A stretch of 64,000 bases of DNA from Bradyrhizobium sp. Ai1a-2 (GTDB lineage: Bacteria > Pseudomonadota > Alphaproteobacteria > Rhizobiales > Xanthobacteraceae). Shown here piece by piece: positions 8,762 through 17,491 of this stretch. The first letter of the stretch is position 1. Every line of letters starts with the position of its first letter. The notes below the pieces were generated by a model. That model did no database searches, had not been told where the DNA came from, and saw only the letters and a list, made by a program, of their open reading frames with translations. The stretch covers positions 60,508 through 124,507 of the forward strand of contig NZ_AUEZ01000018.1 of assembly GCF_000426245.1 (NCBI RefSeq). Reading direction: 5' to 3'. Both the position numbers and the translations under genes were made by a program.

Positions 8762-8968
8762 CTAGTCCACCGCAATCATGACATCGGAGGCCTTGACCAC
8801 CACGATGACCTTGCCGCCAACCTTGATGCCGAGATCATCGACCGCTTCGTTCGTGATCGAGGACGTCATGACGGTGCCGCCGATGTCGACGCGGACATGG
8901 GACGTGGTGGCGCCCGTCTTCACCTCGAGGACGGTGCCCTTGATCTGGTTACGTGCACTGAGACGCAT
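8762..8968 (-). CDS. mop: Stand-alone molbindin (Mop/TOBE-domain) protein
   Basis: 68 residues from the ATG at 8968, which follows GGAG at a good distance. The sequence starts MRLSARNQIKGTVLEVKTGA and continues TTSHVRVDIGG, ITNEAVDDLGIKVGGKVIVV and VKASDVMIAVD, a complete single Mop unit. Such proteins assemble into oligomers that bind molybdate or tungstate in the cytoplasm as a store or sensor. It leads the cluster molbindin, exported protein, modA, modB, modC. Because ModC lacks its own Mop domain, this protein may supply molybdate sensing in trans, which is inference. Confidence 0.92.
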   Translation of the reverse strand: MRLSARNQIKGTVLEVKTGATTSHVRVDIGGTVMTSSITNEAVDDLGIKVGGKVIVVVKASDVMIAVD

Positions 8969-9132
8969 GAACGCTCCTCGCAATGGTTGCGCGCAGTCAT
9001 GCTGCGCCTATGTGGCTTTTGGCTGAAACGAGCGGGACCGTCGCTTCCCGGCGTGGACCTTGCGCTCGCGGCGCAGGGCCGCCACACCATAGCGTATCAT
9101 GACACTGCGGGAATAGCGCTCTAGCGAAGATG

Positions 9133-10080
9133 TTACCGCTTGACGTCCGGCGCATTCAGCACCGCTTTGCAGGCGGGCGGCATCTGCGCCAGCGTCATTG
9201 GCGGCTTCGGCTTTGGCGGTATCAGCGGCGGTCTCGGATGCAGCACCGCATCGGAGAACCAGAAGGCGAAGTCGGACGGCTTGCAGCCTTCATCTTCCGA
9301 CTGCGAAGGTTGTCCCTTGCATTCGCTGGCGCCGGCCGGGCAGCGCATGCGGATGTGGAAGTGATAGTCGTGGCCCCACCACGGCCTGATCTTGGCGAGC
9401 CAGCTGCGGTCGCCCCTGGCTTCGCGACACAGTGCCTTCTTGATCGCGGCGTTGACGAAGATCCGCTGCACGCCCGGCTCCTGCGCGGCGTCGCGCAGCA
9501 CCAGCACATGGCCAGGGGTGAACACGTTGGGATCGACATCGAGCCGGTCAGGCCGCACCATCATCACCGCCGACATGTCCTCGCGCTCCTCGCGCGAGAG
9601 CCTGCGGTCGGGCATCGGCGTCAGCCAGACGTCGGCATCGAGTCCGATCTGGTGGCTGGCGTGGCCGCTCAAGGCGGGCCCGCCGCGCGGCTGCGCGATG
9701 TCGCCGACCAAAATGCCCGGCCAGCCGGCATCCTTGCGCGCCCTGACCGACAGGCGTTTGAGCAGCGCGAGCATGCCGGGATAGCCCCAGTTGCGGTTGC
9801 GCGACAGCCGCATCACCTGCCAGGTGTCGCCATTGATCGGCATCTGCGCCGCGCCTGCGAGACAGCCTTTGGAATAGGAGCCGATCACCCGCGTTGGCGT
9901 CGCCGTCGGCAGCACCTTGCGCGCGAACAATTCCTTGGCGCCGAGCTTGGGATCGTTGGGATTGGCGAGCGGCGGCAGCGGCCTCGGATTGACCGAGCCT
10001 CTGTCCTGCGCCGACGCCGCGTCGGCACCGAGCGATAGAGCTGCAAGAATCAGCAGGGTCAGTATCGGGCGGGACGTCAT
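9133..10080 (-). CDS. mepA: Penicillin-insensitive murein endopeptidase (peptidase M74)
   Basis: 315 residues from the ATG at 10080, giving a signal peptide ending near ASAQ. The M74 zinc-site motifs are intact: SGHASHQIGLDADVW with His140, His143 and Asp148, and WWGHDYHFHIRMRCP with His237, His240 and His242. The family cleaves D-Ala-meso-diaminopimelate cross-links in periplasmic peptidoglycan. A Pro-rich C-terminal tail (RPPLIPPKPKPPMTL) is an extension beyond the enzyme core. It lies downstream of the Bug-type receptor gene on the same strand, about 170 bases away, and does not look functionally linked to it. Confidence 0.92.
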   Translation of the reverse strand: MTSRPILTLLILAALSLGADAASAQDRGSVNPRPLPPLANPNDPKLGAKELFARKVLPTATPTRVIGSYSKGCLAGAAQMPINGDTWQVMRLSRNRNWGYPGMLALLKRLSVRARKDAGWPGILVGDIAQPRGGPALSGHASHQIGLDADVWLTPMPDRRLSREEREDMSAVMMVRPDRLDVDPNVFTPGHVLVLRDAAQEPGVQRIFVNAAIKKALCREARGDRSWLAKIRPWWGHDYHFHIRMRCPAGASECKGQPSQSEDEGCKPSDFAFWFSDAVLHPRPPLIPPKPKPPMTLAQMPPACKAVLNAPDVKR

Positions 10081-10253
10081 GGGATTCACTCGAACGGCAT
10101 TCAGCGTAACATGGATTCGATGTTCGGCGAGCCGCGGCGGCATCGCGATTGTTTGATCTCCCACAGCCGGGAACCCCGCGCGGCACGCATGCGCGCGTCG
10201 CGGAGGTGAACACAATTCGCTTCCTGAGGAATTCGTCGCAGTTGCTGCCAACC

Positions 10254-11246
10254 TCACTGCATCTCGATCTTGGTCGACTTGATCACCGTGCCCCAACGGT
10301 CAACCTCGGTGCGCAAATATTTGGCCGTCCGCTCCACCGAGCCGCCATAGATTTCCGCCGAGAGCTTTCGCAGATTGCCCTGGATATCCGGCCGGGCGAG
10401 CACTTCGTTGACGTCGGCATTGATTTTTTCGACGATTATCTTCGGCGTCCCGGGCGGCGCCACGATCGCGTACCAGGCGACCGCTTCGAATCCCGGCAGC
10501 GTTTCGGCGATCGTCGGTACGTTGGGCATGGATGGCAGCCGTTTGGGCGAGGCCACGGCCAGCAGCTTGAGCTTGCCGGCCGTCACCAGCGGCAATGTCA
10601 CGCCGAGATTGTCGAACATCATGTCGACGTCGCCGGCGAGCAGGCCCTGCAGCGCCGGCACCGTGCTGCGATAGGGGATCTGGCGCAGCTTCACCTTGGC
10701 CATCGTCTCGAACAGCTCGGAGCTCAGATGCGACGTGGTCCCGCTGCCGAGCGTGGCCGCTGTGACCCCGTCGGGGTTTGCGCGCAGATGGTCGATCAGC
10801 TCCGCTACGCTGGATGCCTTGATGCCGTTGGGGCGGACGAAGATCGCGTTCGGCACCTGCGCCATCACGATGATCGGCTCGAACTTTGTCGGATCAAAGC
10901 CGAGCTTCCGATAAAGGTTCTGGTTGATGACCAGCGGCGGTGGCGGCGTGGAGAGCAGGGTGTAGCCGTCGGGGGCGGCATTGTAGACCTCCTCGGCCCC
11001 GACGTTTCCGGCTGAACCGGCCTTGTTCTCGATCACGACCGGCTGGCCCCATTTGCGCGACAGCCAGTCCGCAACCAGCCGCGGGACGGCGTCCGCCGTG
11101 CCGCCGGCATGGAATGGTACGATGATCCTGACGGTGCGGTCCGGATAGTCTCCGGCAATGCCGGGACCAGACGTCAGCAGCAGCGCCAGCGTCGCCGCCA
11201 ACAGGCTGCTGATGGTGAGAGATAGATTGTGCGTGCTCTGGCGCAT
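10254..11246 (-). CDS. Bug-type tripartite tricarboxylate transporter receptor
   Basis: 330 residues. A signal peptide of about 31 residues ends at GIAG, then the family opening DYPDRTVRIIVPFHAGGTAD appears, followed by VVIENKAGSAGNVGAEEV and PDGYTLL, all diagnostic of the Bug/TctC family. These periplasmic receptors bind carboxylates or other small molecules for TctAB-type carriers, but most members, as here, are orphans without membrane subunits nearby. A strong GGGAGGGG precedes the ATG. Ligand cannot be predicted. Confidence 0.92.
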   Translation of the reverse strand: MRQSTHNLSLTISSLLAATLALLLTSGPGIAGDYPDRTVRIIVPFHAGGTADAVPRLVADWLSRKWGQPVVIENKAGSAGNVGAEEVYNAAPDGYTLLSTPPPPLVINQNLYRKLGFDPTKFEPIIVMAQVPNAIFVRPNGIKASSVAELIDHLRANPDGVTAATLGSGTTSHLSSELFETMAKVKLRQIPYRSTVPALQGLLAGDVDMMFDNLGVTLPLVTAGKLKLLAVASPKRLPSMPNVPTIAETLPGFEAVAWYAIVAPPGTPKIIVEKINADVNEVLARPDIQGNLRKLSAEIYGGSVERTAKYLRTEVDRWGTVIKSTKIEMQ

Positions 11247-11689
11247 CGGGTCCCCTCCCCGAGGCGATGCCTTGCGCCTCGTCCGCCGGCCGCAACTTGG
11301 CGTCCCCGGGCATGGAGGATAGCCCGAACCGGCAGGCGCCCGAAGCGTTTTTGGCGGCAGCCGCCGCGCCGCCTCAAAACTCTATCGATGCAAGCTTCGG
11401 GCTTAACCGGGCACTAACCCTGTCGCGCAATGACGCAATTTCGTGCGGAATACGCGCCATTGGTGCAATCGTCGCATCGCTACCCGCGGTGCGGGAAAAT
11501 TGGCCCCGTGCGCATGGTTGATTTGCCTCTTGGATTTGCTTTTCGCGCCACCCGAGCCGTCCGACGGTATCGAAGGGTGCGCAAATTCGCCCGTTAAACA
11601 GGCATCTGCGATTTGGTTCCATCCTGGGAACCGGCGGAAGATACTATTTTTTCAGACACTTATCGGAGAAACGCCGCCGGCAGGAGTGC
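11247..11689. other. Gene-free stretch
   Basis: About 440 bases between the divergent Bug receptor and the GGDEF/EAL gene. The two promoters should lie here. I see no convincing small gene, repeat family member or known operator; a run CTATTTTTTCAG near 11645 is notably AT-rich for this sequence and could belong to the promoter of the downstream gene. Confidence 0.5.
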
Positions 11690-13927
11690 GTGCGGGGCGA
11701 AAAGTCGATGCCGAAGATGCGGCCAAGAACGGCCAAGAAACTGAAGCGCAAGGTGGCGGCGAGAATGCCCGGTCGCCCCGTCAAACCCGGTCCGAAGCTC
11801 CCGGGCGGCACGCGGCGCGTTTCGTCCGAGATCGGCGAGATCGTGCGCAAGCGCGCCGAGGCGGAGACCGCGATTGCGGATGCGCGCCGCTCCAACGAAC
11901 GCCTGCGCGAGGCGATCGATATCCTGCCGCAGGGCATCGTGTTCCTCGACGCCGAAGGCCGCTACATCCTCTGGAACAAGAAATATGCGGAGATCTACCG
12001 TCGCAGCTCCGACCAGTTCGAGCACGGCGCGCGGCTGCAGGATACGCTCCGGGTCGGTGTCGCGCGCGGCGACTACCCCGAGGCGGTCGGCCGCGAGGAG
12101 GCCTGGATCGCCGAGCGGCTGAAGAAGCTCTACGAGCCCGGCGAGCGGCATGAGCAGAAGCTCGCCGACGGCCGCGTGGTCCTGATCGAGGAACGGCTGA
12201 CGTCGGATGGCGGCGTTGTCGGCCTGCGCGTCGACATCACCGAGCTGAAGCAGCGCGAGGCGTCGTTCCGCCTGCTGTTCGACGGCAATCCGGTGCCCAT
12301 GATCGTCTGCTCGCTCGATGGCGAGCGCATCCTCTCCGTCAACGATGCCGCGGCCCAGCATTATGGTTACAGCCGCGCCGAATTCGAGAAACTGACCATC
12401 CGCAGCCTGCAGGCGTTCGATACCGAACTGCCATGGATCGGCGGCCGCGATGGCGACGAGCAGGCGGCGCGGACCTGGAAACATGTGCGGGCCGATGGCA
12501 CGCTGATCGACCTTGCGATCTATTCGCGTGAATTGCGGCATGGCGAGCAGCCGGCGGTGCTGCTGGCGTTGATGGACATGACCGAGCGCAAGCGCGCCGA
12601 GGCGCGGCTTGCCTTCATGGCCCAGCATGACGGGCTCACGGGACTGCCCAACCGCAATCTGTTGCGCCAGCAGATGGACGACATGCTGCTGCACACCCGC
12701 CGCAGCGCCGAGAAGGTCGCGGTGCTGGTGCTCGGCCTCGACAATTTCAAGGCCGTCAACGACACGCTCGGCCACGGCGTCGGCGACAAACTGCTGCGCG
12801 GCGTCGCAAAGCGCCTGCGCTCGACCTTGCGCGAGGAAGATGCGCTGGCCCGTCTCAACTCCGATGAGTTCGCGATCGTCCAGAACGGCGTGTCGCGTCC
12901 GGAGGATGCAGTGCTATTGGCGAAGCGGCTGCTGGAGGCGATCGGCGAGCCCTATCTGCTCGACGGCCATTCCATCGTGATCGGCGCCAGCATCGGTATC
13001 GCGATGTCACCCGGCGACGGCGACGAATCCGAGAAGCTGTTGAAGAGCGCCGACATGGCGCTGTCGCGCGCCAAGGCCGAATTCCGCGGCACCTTCTCCT
13101 TCTTCGAGGCCGAGATGGACGCGCGCGCCCAGACCCGCCGCAAGATCGAGATGGATCTGCGCGACGCGATCCAGGACGACGGGCTGCGGCCGTTCTACCA
13201 GCCGCTGGTCGATCTCTCGAGCGGCCGCATCACCGGCTTCGAGGCGCTGGTGCGCTGGCCGCATCCCGAGCGCGGCATGATCTCGCCGGGCGAGTTCATC
13301 CCGGTCGCGGAAGAGACCGGCCTGATCAATCCGCTCGGCGGCCTGATGCTGCGGCGCGCCTGCAACGACGCGGCGCACTGGCCGGATGACGTCCGCGTCG
13401 CCGTCAACCTGTCGCCGCTGCAGTTCCGCACCGGCAACTTGTTGTCGCTTGTCACCGAGGCGCTGCGCCAGTCCGGGCTGCCGGCGCGGCGGCTCGAACT
13501 CGAGATCACCGAAACGCTGCTGCTGGAAAAGAGCAGCCAGGTGCTGGCCACGCTGCACGCGCTGCGCGCGCTCGGCGTGCGCATCTCGATGGACGATTTC
13601 GGCACCGGCTATTCGAGCCTCAGCTACTTGCGCAGCTTCCCGTTCGACAAGATCAAGATCGACCAGTCGTTCGTGCGCGACCTCGGCTCCAACCGCGACG
13701 CGCAGGCGATCGTGCGTTCGATCATCAGCCTCGGCAAGGGCCTCGGCGTCACCATCACCGCCGAGGGCGTCGAAACCGAAGCCGAGCTGAGCTGCCTGCG
13801 CGCCGAAGGCTGCCACGAGGGCCAGGGCTTCCTGTTCAGCCGCGCCAGGCCCAATGCCGACATCGTCAGCCTGCTGCAGGCGCAGCGCGGCGACACAACC
13901 GGTGACGAAGCGGCGCTCGTGGCGTGA
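11690..13927 (+). CDS. PAS-PAS-GGDEF-EAL cyclic-di-GMP protein with degenerate GGDEF motif
   Basis: 745 residues if the GTG at 11690 (AGGAG just upstream) is used; an ATG at 11708 is an alternative. A basic N-terminal segment precedes two PAS domains at about 65-170 and 190-300. The GGDEF domain at about 307-475 has NSDEF (390-394) where an active cyclase has GGDEF, so it probably does not make c-di-GMP and may only bind GTP. The EAL domain at about 485-735 has EAL at 518-520, the ITETLLL and DDFGTGYSSLSYL loops and KIDQSF, so it should hydrolyse c-di-GMP. No membrane span is evident, suggesting a cytosolic, PAS-controlled phosphodiesterase. Confidence 0.92.
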   Translation: MRGEKSMPKMRPRTAKKLKRKVAARMPGRPVKPGPKLPGGTRRVSSEIGEIVRKRAEAETAIADARRSNERLREAIDILPQGIVFLDAEGRYILWNKKYAEIYRRSSDQFEHGARLQDTLRVGVARGDYPEAVGREEAWIAERLKKLYEPGERHEQKLADGRVVLIEERLTSDGGVVGLRVDITELKQREASFRLLFDGNPVPMIVCSLDGERILSVNDAAAQHYGYSRAEFEKLTIRSLQAFDTELPWIGGRDGDEQAARTWKHVRADGTLIDLAIYSRELRHGEQPAVLLALMDMTERKRAEARLAFMAQHDGLTGLPNRNLLRQQMDDMLLHTRRSAEKVAVLVLGLDNFKAVNDTLGHGVGDKLLRGVAKRLRSTLREEDALARLNSDEFAIVQNGVSRPEDAVLLAKRLLEAIGEPYLLDGHSIVIGASIGIAMSPGDGDESEKLLKSADMALSRAKAEFRGTFSFFEAEMDARAQTRRKIEMDLRDAIQDDGLRPFYQPLVDLSSGRITGFEALVRWPHPERGMISPGEFIPVAEETGLINPLGGLMLRRACNDAAHWPDDVRVAVNLSPLQFRTGNLLSLVTEALRQSGLPARRLELEITETLLLEKSSQVLATLHALRALGVRISMDDFGTGYSSLSYLRSFPFDKIKIDQSFVRDLGSNRDAQAIVRSIISLGKGLGVTITAEGVETEAELSCLRAEGCHEGQGFLFSRARPNADIVSLLQAQRGDTTGDEAALVA

Positions 13928-13941
13928 ACGCGGCCAGGATC

Positions 13942-14022
13942 GTAGGGTGGGCAAAGCGCAGCGTGCCCACCATCGCGAGTAGAGTGCTGATGGTGGGCAC
14001 GCTTACGCTTTGCCCACCCTAC
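13942..14022. repeat. Long inverted repeat, family C (GTAGGGTGGGC-type)
   Basis: GTAGGGTGGGCAAAGCG at 13942 and its reverse complement ending at 14022 pair over about 32 bases with a 16-base spacer. Related elements lie at 19125-19156, 48219-48306 and 52889-52981. It sits just after the GGDEF/EAL gene, where it can fold into a very stable hairpin and serve as a terminator. Confidence 0.8.
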
Positions 14023-14038
14023 GCCGCATCTACTACGC

Positions 14039-14069
14039 CGTCATTGCGAGCGAAGCGAAGCAATCCACC
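14039..14069. repeat. Family D repeat half-element (GTCATTGCGAG-type)
   Basis: CGTCATTGCGAGCGAAGCGA followed by AGCAATCCA matches the left arm of the full element at 25559-25678 and the copy at 38561-38596. Only one arm is present here, directly adjoining the family C repeat. Confidence 0.7.
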
Positions 14070-14087
14070 TATCCGCAAGCGCATCAC

Positions 14088-15260
14088 TCACCGCGCCGTC
14101 GGCGATCCCCCGAGATTGCCCGAGAGGATCGCGCGGCCGGCGTCCTCGTACTGGGTGTCGCGCGCCTGGATCTGCTGCGCGATCGTGTGCATGTCGCGGA
14201 AGCGGCGTTCGAACTTGTTGGCGGCGAACACGGCCGTTGCGCCGGCCATGTGATAGGCGGTGTCGACCACGGATGCCGATTGGTGGATGGTCCACGTCGA
14301 GGCGATGCGGATCGCCACGCGATGGCCTTCGGTGAGCGGATTGCCGCGTTCGAGATCGCGCCAGACCTCGGCCGCGGTCGCGTAGAGATAGGCGTGCGCG
14401 GCACGCAGGCTCGCCTCGGTGCGGCCGATCAATCCCTGCACGGCATTGTTCTCGCGCATCGCTTTCAACCCTTGCGGCGTCTTGCCGCGCGAAAGATTGA
14501 TCGCTGCCTCCAGCGTGGCGCGCGCGACGCCGAGCGCGGTCGCAGCAAAGCCCATGCTGAACACCATGTTGGTGGAAAGCTTGTACAGCGGGCCTTGTTC
14601 ACGCAAGGCCGAAGGAGTGTCGCGCAGCGCGGCGAATTTCTCTGGGATGAAGAGATTCTCCACCGAATAGGAATCGGTGCCGGTGCCCTTCAGCCCGATC
14701 ACGTCCCAGACGTCGTACATGGTGGCGCTGCTCGTCGGAAACAGGATGGTGCGGATTTCAGGCGAGCCGTCCGCCTTCTTCCGCGTTGTGCCGTCCTGCT
14801 CGACCACGCGCACATGCGCGCCGAGCCAGCTCGCCTGCCGCGAGCCCGAGGCAAAATCCCAGCGTGCATTGGCGATATAGCCGCCCGGCACCGCCTTCAC
14901 CTCATGGGCGATCGCGCCCCAGGCCAGGATTCCCGGCGCGACGTTGAAGATCTCGTTCGCCGCATCGGGCTCGAGATAGGCTGCGGTCATCGCGCAGACG
15001 GTGCATTGTCCGAGGCACCAGGCGGTGGAGGCATCGGCCTTGGCGATCTCCTCCTGCATCTGCATGAACGCTTCCAGCGTCGCCTCGGTGCCGCCGAAGC
15101 TTCTCGGCAGCAGCGCCCGGTAAAGCCCGTTGTCGATGAGCGCCGCTGTCACGGCCGGCGTCAGCCGCCGCGTCCGCTCGATCTCGTCGGCATCTTTTGT
15201 GATCAACGGCGCCAGCGCGCGCGCCTTCTCGGCAAGATCGAACCCTTCCGGCTTGCTCAT
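14088..15260 (-). CDS. Acyl-CoA dehydrogenase-fold flavoprotein (possible flavin monooxygenase)
   Basis: 390 residues from the ATG at 15260; the frame runs upstream to 15356 through repeat-like sequence with no start signal. The N-terminal helical domain (RTRRLTPAVTAALIDNGLYR, then LLPRSFGG), the middle beta domain (CLGQCTVCAMTAAYL, then SGSRQASWLGAHV) and the C-terminal helical domain are present. The C-terminus lacks the canonical EGT-type catalytic region of true acyl-CoA dehydrogenases and instead resembles the HsaA/DszC type of flavin-dependent monooxygenase. The substrate is unknown. It is a single gene between repeats. Confidence 0.8.
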   Translation of the reverse strand: MSKPEGFDLAEKARALAPLITKDADEIERTRRLTPAVTAALIDNGLYRALLPRSFGGTEATLEAFMQMQEEIAKADASTAWCLGQCTVCAMTAAYLEPDAANEIFNVAPGILAWGAIAHEVKAVPGGYIANARWDFASGSRQASWLGAHVRVVEQDGTTRKKADGSPEIRTILFPTSSATMYDVWDVIGLKGTGTDSYSVENLFIPEKFAALRDTPSALREQGPLYKLSTNMVFSMGFAATALGVARATLEAAINLSRGKTPQGLKAMRENNAVQGLIGRTEASLRAAHAYLYATAAEVWRDLERGNPLTEGHRVAIRIASTWTIHQSASVVDTAYHMAGATAVFAANKFERRFRDMHTIAQQIQARDTQYEDAGRAILSGNLGGSPTAR

Positions 15261-15340
15261 CCGTTTCCTCGCTGTTCTTTTTGTTGAGCGGGAACGCGAT
15301 GGTGGCCTATCCGTGGGGAGAGGGCAAGGTGGTGCGCCCG

Positions 15341-15440
15341 TTATTCCGGGGCGCACGAAGTGCGAGCCCGGAATCCATCGGGCCGCATAGTGTGTGGAGA
15401 AATGGATTCCGGGCTCTCGCTTCGCGAGCCCCGGAATGAC
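15341..15440. repeat. Inverted repeat, family F (ATTCCGGGGC-type)
   Basis: The left arm contains ATTCCGGGGCGCACGAAGTG and GAGCCCGGAATCCAT; the right arm (from about 15402) contains ATGGATTCCGGGCTC and GAGCCCCGGAAT. The two arms are reverse complements around a 23-base spacer. It lies between the lepA stop codon and the acyl-CoA dehydrogenase-like gene, ending only a few bases from lepA. Confidence 0.75.
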
Positions 15441-15448
15441 GGACAGCC

Positions 15449-17260
15449 TCAGCTATCCACCTTCAGTGCGGCAATGAAAGCTTCCTGCGGGATGTCGACC
15501 TTGCCGAACTGCCGCATCTTCTTCTTGCCTTCCTTCTGCTTCTCCAGAAGCTTGCGTTTACGCGTGATGTCGCCGCCGTAGCACTTGGCGGTGACGTCCT
15601 TGCGCAGCGCGCGGACGGTTTCGCGGGCGATCACCTTGCCGCCGATCGCCGCCTGAATCGGGATCTGGAACATGTGCGGCGGGATCAGTTCCTTCATCTT
15701 CTCGACCATGGCGCGGCCGCGGCCCTCGGCGCGGGTACGGTGCACCAGCATCGACAGCGCATCCACCGGCTCGCCATTGACCAGGATCTGCATCTTCACG
15801 AGATCGGCCGGCTTGTAGTCGGTCAGATGATAGTCGAACGAGGCATAGCCCTTGGAGACCGATTTCAACCGGTCGTAGAAATCGAACACCACCTCGTTGA
15901 GCGGCAAATCGTATTTCACCATCGCGCGGGAGCCGACGTAAGTCAGCTCCTTCTGCGAGCCGCGCCGATCCTGGCAGAGTTTCAGCACGCTGCCGAGATA
16001 TTCATCCGGGGTGAGGATGGTGGCCTCGATCCAGGGCTCGTCGATCTCGGCGATCTTGACCACGTCGGGCATGTCGACGGGATTGTGGATCTCAATCTCG
16101 CTGCCATCGGTGAGCTTCATCTTGTAGATGACGCTCGGCGCGGTCGCGATCAAATTGAGATCGAACTCGCGCGACAGCCGCTCCTGGATGATCTCCAGGT
16201 GCAACAGCCCGAGGAAGCCGCAACGGAAGCCGAAGCCGAGCGCAGCCGAGGTCTCCATCTCGAACGAGAAGCTGGCGTCGTTGAGGCGGAGCTTGCCCAT
16301 CGCCGCGCGCAGGGTTTCGAAATCGTCGGCGTCGACGGGGAACAGGCCGCAGAACACCACCGGAATCGCCGGCTTGAACCCCGGCAGCATCTCCTTCACC
16401 GGATTGCGGTCGTCGGTGATGGTGTCGCCGACGCGCGTGTCGGCGACTTCCTTGATCGCGGCGGTGATGAAACCGATCTCGCCGGGGCCGAGCTCGTCCA
16501 CCTGCTGCATCTTCGGCGTGAAGAAGCCGACGCGTTCGATGTCATAGGCCGCGCCCGTGCCCATCATGCGGATGCGGCTACCCTTCTTCATCACGCCGTC
16601 GACGACGCGGATCAAGACGACCACGCCGAGATAGACGTCGTACCAGCTGTCGACTAGCAGCGCCTTCAGGGTGGCCTCCCTGTCGCCCTTCGGCGGCGGC
16701 AGGCGGTTGACGATGGCTTCCAGCACGTCAGGCACGCCGAGGCCGGTCTTGGCCGAGATCATCACGGCGTCGGAGGCGTCGATGCCGATCACGTCCTCGA
16801 TCTGCTGCTTGACCTTCTCGGGCTCGGCTGCGGGCAGGTCGACCTTGTTCAGGACCGGCACGATCTCGTGGTTGTTGTCGAGCGCCTGGTAGACATTGGC
16901 GAGCGTCTGCGCCTCGACGCCCTGGCTGGCGTCGACCACGAGCAGGGAACCCTCGCAGGCCGCCAGCGACCGCGAGACTTCGTAGGCGAAGTCGACATGG
17001 CCGGGCGTGTCCATCAAATTGAAGATGTAGTCCTTGCCGTCCTTGGCGCGGTATTTCAGCCGCACCGTCTGCGCCTTGATGGTGATGCCGCGCTCACGCT
17101 CGATGTCCATGGAATCGAGCACCTGTTCCTTGCCCGCCATCTCGCGGTCCGACAGGCCGCCGGTCATCTGGATCAGGCGGTCGGCCAGCGTCGATTTGCC
17201 ATGGTCGATATGGGCGACAATGGAGAAGTTGCGGATGTTCGGAATAGGGGCGGTCGTCAT
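15449..17260 (-). CDS. lepA: Elongation factor 4 (LepA) ribosomal back-translocase GTPase
   Basis: 603 residues from the ATG at 17260, matching the family length. G1 is AHIDHGKST, switch motifs include [12 protein letters not shown]3 is DTPGH and G4 is NKVDLP. The C-terminal LepA-specific domain is present ([20 protein letters not shown], then [18 protein letters not shown]). It binds ribosomes and helps under ionic or cold stress. The frame stays open to 17446 on this strand, but no start signal supports extension. The long plus-strand open frame across this gene is an artefact of GC-rich codon use. Confidence 0.97.
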   Translation of the reverse strand: MTTAPIPNIRNFSIVAHIDHGKSTLADRLIQMTGGLSDREMAGKEQVLDSMDIERERGITIKAQTVRLKYRAKDGKDYIFNLMDTPGHVDFAYEVSRSLAACEGSLLVVDASQGVEAQTLANVYQALDNNHEIVPVLNKVDLPAAEPEKVKQQIEDVIGIDASDAVMISAKTGLGVPDVLEAIVNRLPPPKGDREATLKALLVDSWYDVYLGVVVLIRVVDGVMKKGSRIRMMGTGAAYDIERVGFFTPKMQQVDELGPGEIGFITAAIKEVADTRVGDTITDDRNPVKEMLPGFKPAIPVVFCGLFPVDADDFETLRAAMGKLRLNDASFSFEMETSAALGFGFRCGFLGLLHLEIIQERLSREFDLNLIATAPSVIYKMKLTDGSEIEIHNPVDMPDVVKIAEIDEPWIEATILTPDEYLGSVLKLCQDRRGSQKELTYVGSRAMVKYDLPLNEVVFDFYDRLKSVSKGYASFDYHLTDYKPADLVKMQILVNGEPVDALSMLVHRTRAEGRGRAMVEKMKELIPPHMFQIPIQAAIGGKVIARETVRALRKDVTAKCYGGDITRKRKLLEKQKEGKKKMRQFGKVDIPQEAFIAALKVDS

Positions 17261-17326
17261 GGGGCGCGAGATAGCATTCGCACCCCGAAGCGGCAACCAC
17301 ATTGCGGAATTTTGAGGTGGTTTTCG

Positions 17327-17444
17327 CCTCTCCCGCTTGCGGGGGAGGTCGCTGCACGAAGCGCAGCGGGTGGGGGCTCTCTCCACTCGAAAATTGTGAA
17401 TTGTGAAGATACCCCACCCTGCCTCCTCCGCAGTGCGTCCCCTC
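17327..17444. repeat. Family E repeat copy (CTCTCCC-type)
   Basis: CCTCTCCCGCTTGCGGGGGAGG at the left is a hairpin, followed by a pair GGGTGGGGG and CCCCACCCTGCC and ending CGCAGTGCGTCCCCTCACGC. The organisation matches the element at 5709-5852 and the translated copy at 44354-44524. It lies between the divergent lepA and glycosyltransferase genes. Confidence 0.7.
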
Positions 17445-17491
17445 ACGCCAAGCTGATTTCATTCACCCGAAAAACAGGTTACGCAGGGGCC

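Noticed and set aside
16868..17491. Long in-frame extension of the glycosyltransferase frame upstream of 17492
   Set aside because: It is antisense to lepA, has no ribosome site and no homology; open only because of GC-rich codon bias.
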